The notes under the pieces: generated by a model | The model's input: only the letters and a program-made list of their open reading frames with translations | Told to the model about the DNA's origin: nothing | Database searches by the model: none | DNA from: Mycolicibacterium porcinum | GTDB lineage: Bacteria > Actinomycetota > Actinomycetes > Mycobacteriales > Mycobacteriaceae | Direction of reading: 5' to 3' | Length of the DNA: 64,000 nucleotides | NCBI GenBank assembly: GCA_001942045.1 | Contig: MSTD01000010.1 | Span: 62,001 to 126,000, forward strand | Translations under genes and position numbers: made by a program | In this document: positions 61,741-64,000 of the stretch, piece after piece | Layout: every line of letters begins with the position of its first letter | How positions within the stretch are numbered: position 1 is the first letter of the stretch

Positions 61741-64000
61741 ATGACCACCGAAACACGCGAGGACCGGCTCCAACGCCGCATCGCACACCTCTATGACACC
61801 GACCCACAGTTCGCCGACGCCCGCCCCAGCGACGCCGTCAACGCTGCCGTGGCCCAGCCCGAACTGCGGCTGCCCGCCGTCGTCAAAGGGATCTTCGTCG
61901 GGTACGCCGACCGCCCCGCCCTCGGGCAGCGGGCTGTCGAACTCGTCACCGACGCCGCCGGCCACACCTCGGCCCGGCTGCTCCCCCGTTTCGACACCAT
62001 CACCTACCGGCAGCTCGGAGACCGCGTCCAGGCGGTGACCAACGCCTGGCACAACCACCCGGTGAAGCCCGGCGACCGCGTCGCCATCCTCGGGTTCACC
62101 AGCGTGGACTACACCACCATCGACACCGCCCTCATCGAACTGGGCGCCGTGTCGGTACCGCTGCAGACCAGCGCCCCGGTCACCACTCTGCGGCCCATCG
62201 TCGCCGAGACCGAACCGACCGTGATCGCGGCGAGCATCGACTTCCTCGACGACGCAGTCGAATTGGTGAAGTCCGGACCGGCACCCCACCGCCTCGTGGT
62301 CTTCGACTACCGGCCTCAGGTCGACGCCCAGCGGGAGGCCTTCGAAGCCGCCAAGACCGCACTGGCAGGCACCGGCGTCGTCGTCGAACCGCTGGCCGAC
62401 GTGCTCGACCGCGGACGCTCACTGGCCGACGCCCCGCTCTACACCCCGGGTCAGCCCGACCCGCTGACCATGCTGATCTACACCTCCGGCAGCACCGGCA
62501 CCCCCAAGGGCGCGATGTACCCGGAGAGCAAGGTCGCCAACATGTGGCAGCTGGCCTCGAAGGCCACCTGGGACGAGAACCAGGCCGTCCTGCCCGCGAT
62601 CACCCTCAACTTCATGCCGATGAGCCACGTCATGGGCCGCGGCATCCTGATCGGCACGCTCAGCTCGGGCGGTACCGCGTATTTCGCTGCGCGCAGCGAT
62701 CTTTCGACCTTCCTGGACGATCTCGCGCTGGTGCGGCCCACGCAACTCAGCTTCGTGCCGCGCATCTGGGACATGCTGTTCCAGGAGTACCAGAGCCGGC
62801 TCGACCGCAGTGGCGCACCTGAAGACGAGGTGCTCGCCGAGGTTCGCGAGGACCTGTTGGGCGGGCGGTTCGTCTCCGCGATGACCGGTTCCGCACCGAT
62901 CTCCGCCGAGATGAAGACCTGGGTGGAGCGCCTGCTCGACATGCACCTGCTGGAGGGATACGGCTCGACCGAGGCCGGTTCGGTCTTCGTCGACGGCCAC
63001 ATCCAGCGTCCGCCGGTGATCGACTACAAGCTCGTCGACGTCCCGGATCTGGGCTACTTCCGCACCGATCAGCCCCACCCCCGCGGTGAGCTGCTGGTGA
63101 AGTCCGAGCAGATGTTCCCCGGGTACTACAAGCGTCCCGAGATCACCGCCGAGATGTTCGACGAGGACGGGTACTACCGCACCGGTGACATCGTCGCCGA
63201 ACTCGGACCGGACCAGGTGGAGTACCTCGACCGGCGCAACAACGTGCTGAAGCTGTCACAGGGCGAGTTCGTGACGGTCTCGAAGCTGGAGGCGGTCTTC
63301 GGAGACAGCCCACTGGTGCGGCAGATCTTCATCTACGGCAACAGCGCCCGCTCCTATCTGCTGGCCGTCGTGGTGCCGACCGACCCGGCCGTCTCGAAGC
63401 AGGCGATCAGCGATTCGCTGCAGGACGCGGCGCGGGCCGCCGGCCTTCAGTCCTACGAGGTGCCACGCGATTTCATCGTGGAGACATCACCTTTCACGCT
63501 GGAGAACGGCCTGCTGACCGGTATCCGCAAGCTGGCCCGCCCCAACCTCAAGAACCATTACGGCGAGCGGTTGGAGCAGCTCTATACCGAGCTGGCCGAG
63601 GGCCAGGCCAATGAACTCAGTGAACTGCGCCGCAGCGGTGCCGACGCCCCCGTGCTCGACACTGTCAGCCGGGCCGCCGGGGCGCTACTGGGTGCCGCGG
63701 CATCCGATCTCGCTCCCGATGCCCACTTCACCGATCTGGGTGGAGATTCGTTGTCCGCGTTGACCTTCTCGAATCTGCTGCACGAGATCTTCGATGTGGA
63801 CGTGCCGGTGGGCGTGATCGTCAGCCCGGCCACCGATCTAGCCGGCATCGCCGGCTACATCGAAGGCCAGCGCCACGGGTCCAAGCGCCCGACCTACGCG
63901 TCGGTGCACGGCCGTGACGCGACCGAGGTGCACGCCAGTGATCTGACCCTGGACAAGTTCCTCGACGCGGACACCCTGGCCGCAGCGCCGAACCTGCCCA
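61741..64000 (+). CDS. car: Carboxylic acid reductase 2 (cut by window edge)
   Basis: The first 753 residues of a second carboxylic acid reductase. The adenylation domain has [38 protein letters not shown] and YYRTGD. The carrier Ser670 lies in [14 protein letters not shown]. The sequence ends in the linker ([17 protein letters not shown]) just before the reductase domain, which lies beyond the window. ATG 61741 has GGGGA upstream. It is strongly similar to car-1 throughout and has its own promoter with the same operator motif. Confidence 0.93.
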   Translation, partial: MTTETREDRLQRRIAHLYDTDPQFADARPSDAVNAAVAQPELRLPAVVKGIFVGYADRPALGQRAVELVTDAAGHTSARLLPRFDTITYRQLGDRVQAVTNAWHNHPVKPGDRVAILGFTSVDYTTIDTALIELGAVSVPLQTSAPVTTLRPIVAETEPTVIAASIDFLDDAVELVKSGPAPHRLVVFDYRPQVDAQREAFEAAKTALAGTGVVVEPLADVLDRGRSLADAPLYTPGQPDPLTMLIYTSGSTGTPKGAMYPESKVANMWQLASKATWDENQAVLPAITLNFMPMSHVMGRGILIGTLSSGGTAYFAARSDLSTFLDDLALVRPTQLSFVPRIWDMLFQEYQSRLDRSGAPEDEVLAEVREDLLGGRFVSAMTGSAPISAEMKTWVERLLDMHLLEGYGSTEAGSVFVDGHIQRPPVIDYKLVDVPDLGYFRTDQPHPRGELLVKSEQMFPGYYKRPEITAEMFDEDGYYRTGDIVAELGPDQVEYLDRRNNVLKLSQGEFVTVSKLEAVFGDSPLVRQIFIYGNSARSYLLAVVVPTDPAVSKQAISDSLQDAARAAGLQSYEVPRDFIVETSPFTLENGLLTGIRKLARPNLKNHYGERLEQLYTELAEGQANELSELRRSGADAPVLDTVSRAAGALLGAAASDLAPDAHFTDLGGDSLSALTFSNLLHEIFDVDVPVGVIVSPATDLAGIAGYIEGQRHGSKRPTYASVHGRDATEVHASDLTLDKFLDADTLAAAPNLP

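Overview
The window is GC-rich, gene-dense chromosomal DNA from a fast-growing mycobacterium (Mycolicibacterium type). Many genes have recognisable counterparts, in recognisable order, in the M. tuberculosis stretch around Rv2566-Rv2590: aspS, a PanE-like reductase, an SRPBCC protein, a zinc metallopeptidase, an Rv2578c-type radical SAM protein, hisS, a glyoxalase II-like protein, cyclophilin, rel, apt, a family 5 lipoprotein, secF, secD, yajC, gabT and fadD9/car. These parallels are from memory, not from a search. GTG/TTG starts, ATGA and TGATG overlaps, a mycofactocin-type dehydrogenase and a mycothiol-type enzyme fit the same group.

Layout. 1-2.6 kb: a DUF3097 gene, an ASCH-like gene, and an azoreductase/SMR-pump operon divergent from its TetR across two inverted copies of one operator. 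2.6-10.6 kb: a tightly coupled minus-strand operon encoding a transglutaminase/DUF2126 amidoligase, a circularly permuted ATP-grasp/alpha-E protein, a second transglutaminase and a zinc-ribbon metallopeptidase. This is a predicted but biochemically uncharacterised peptide-ligation system. 10.7-15.5 kb: a GAP-family membrane protein, a DUF389 protein, a SUKH/DUF4253 protein with an HxlR regulator, and a divergent thiolase. 15.5-25.3 kb: conserved backbone (aspS region, esterase, metallopeptidases) and a SigJ-like ECF factor with an SRPBCC partner.

25.3-34.6 kb is a probable catabolic island. One TetR heads a TetR-flavin monooxygenase-mycofactocin SDR operon. A second TetR lies among an LLM oxidoreductase, an acyl-CoA thioesterase, an amidohydrolase and two acyl-CoA dehydrogenases. 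Operator-like palindromes can be seen at both regulators. The set suggests alcohol-to-ketone oxidation, Baeyer-Villiger-like oxygenation, then CoA-dependent degradation of an unknown substrate.

34.6-42.2 kb: a radical SAM gene, an alpha/beta hydrolase, a small secreted protein and a complete urtABCDE urea/short-chain amide ABC transporter operon. 42.2-57.9 kb: a small membrane-protein gene between two inverted copies of an intergenic repeat, then hisS, the MBL protein, tandem extracytoplasmic cyclophilins, rel-apt-lipoprotein-secF-secD-yajC, gabT and two small genes. 58-64 kb: two tandem carboxylic acid reductases, the second cut by the window edge, whose promoters share a 20-bp operator-like element.

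No rRNA, tRNA, CRISPR array, insertion sequence or prophage was seen. The window contains no gene-free stretch longer than 300 bases. The longest gaps are 37188-37423 (urt promoter region), 36573-36752 (terminator hairpin), 61569-61740 and 57914-58082 (car promoters) and 55085-55244 (gabT leader).
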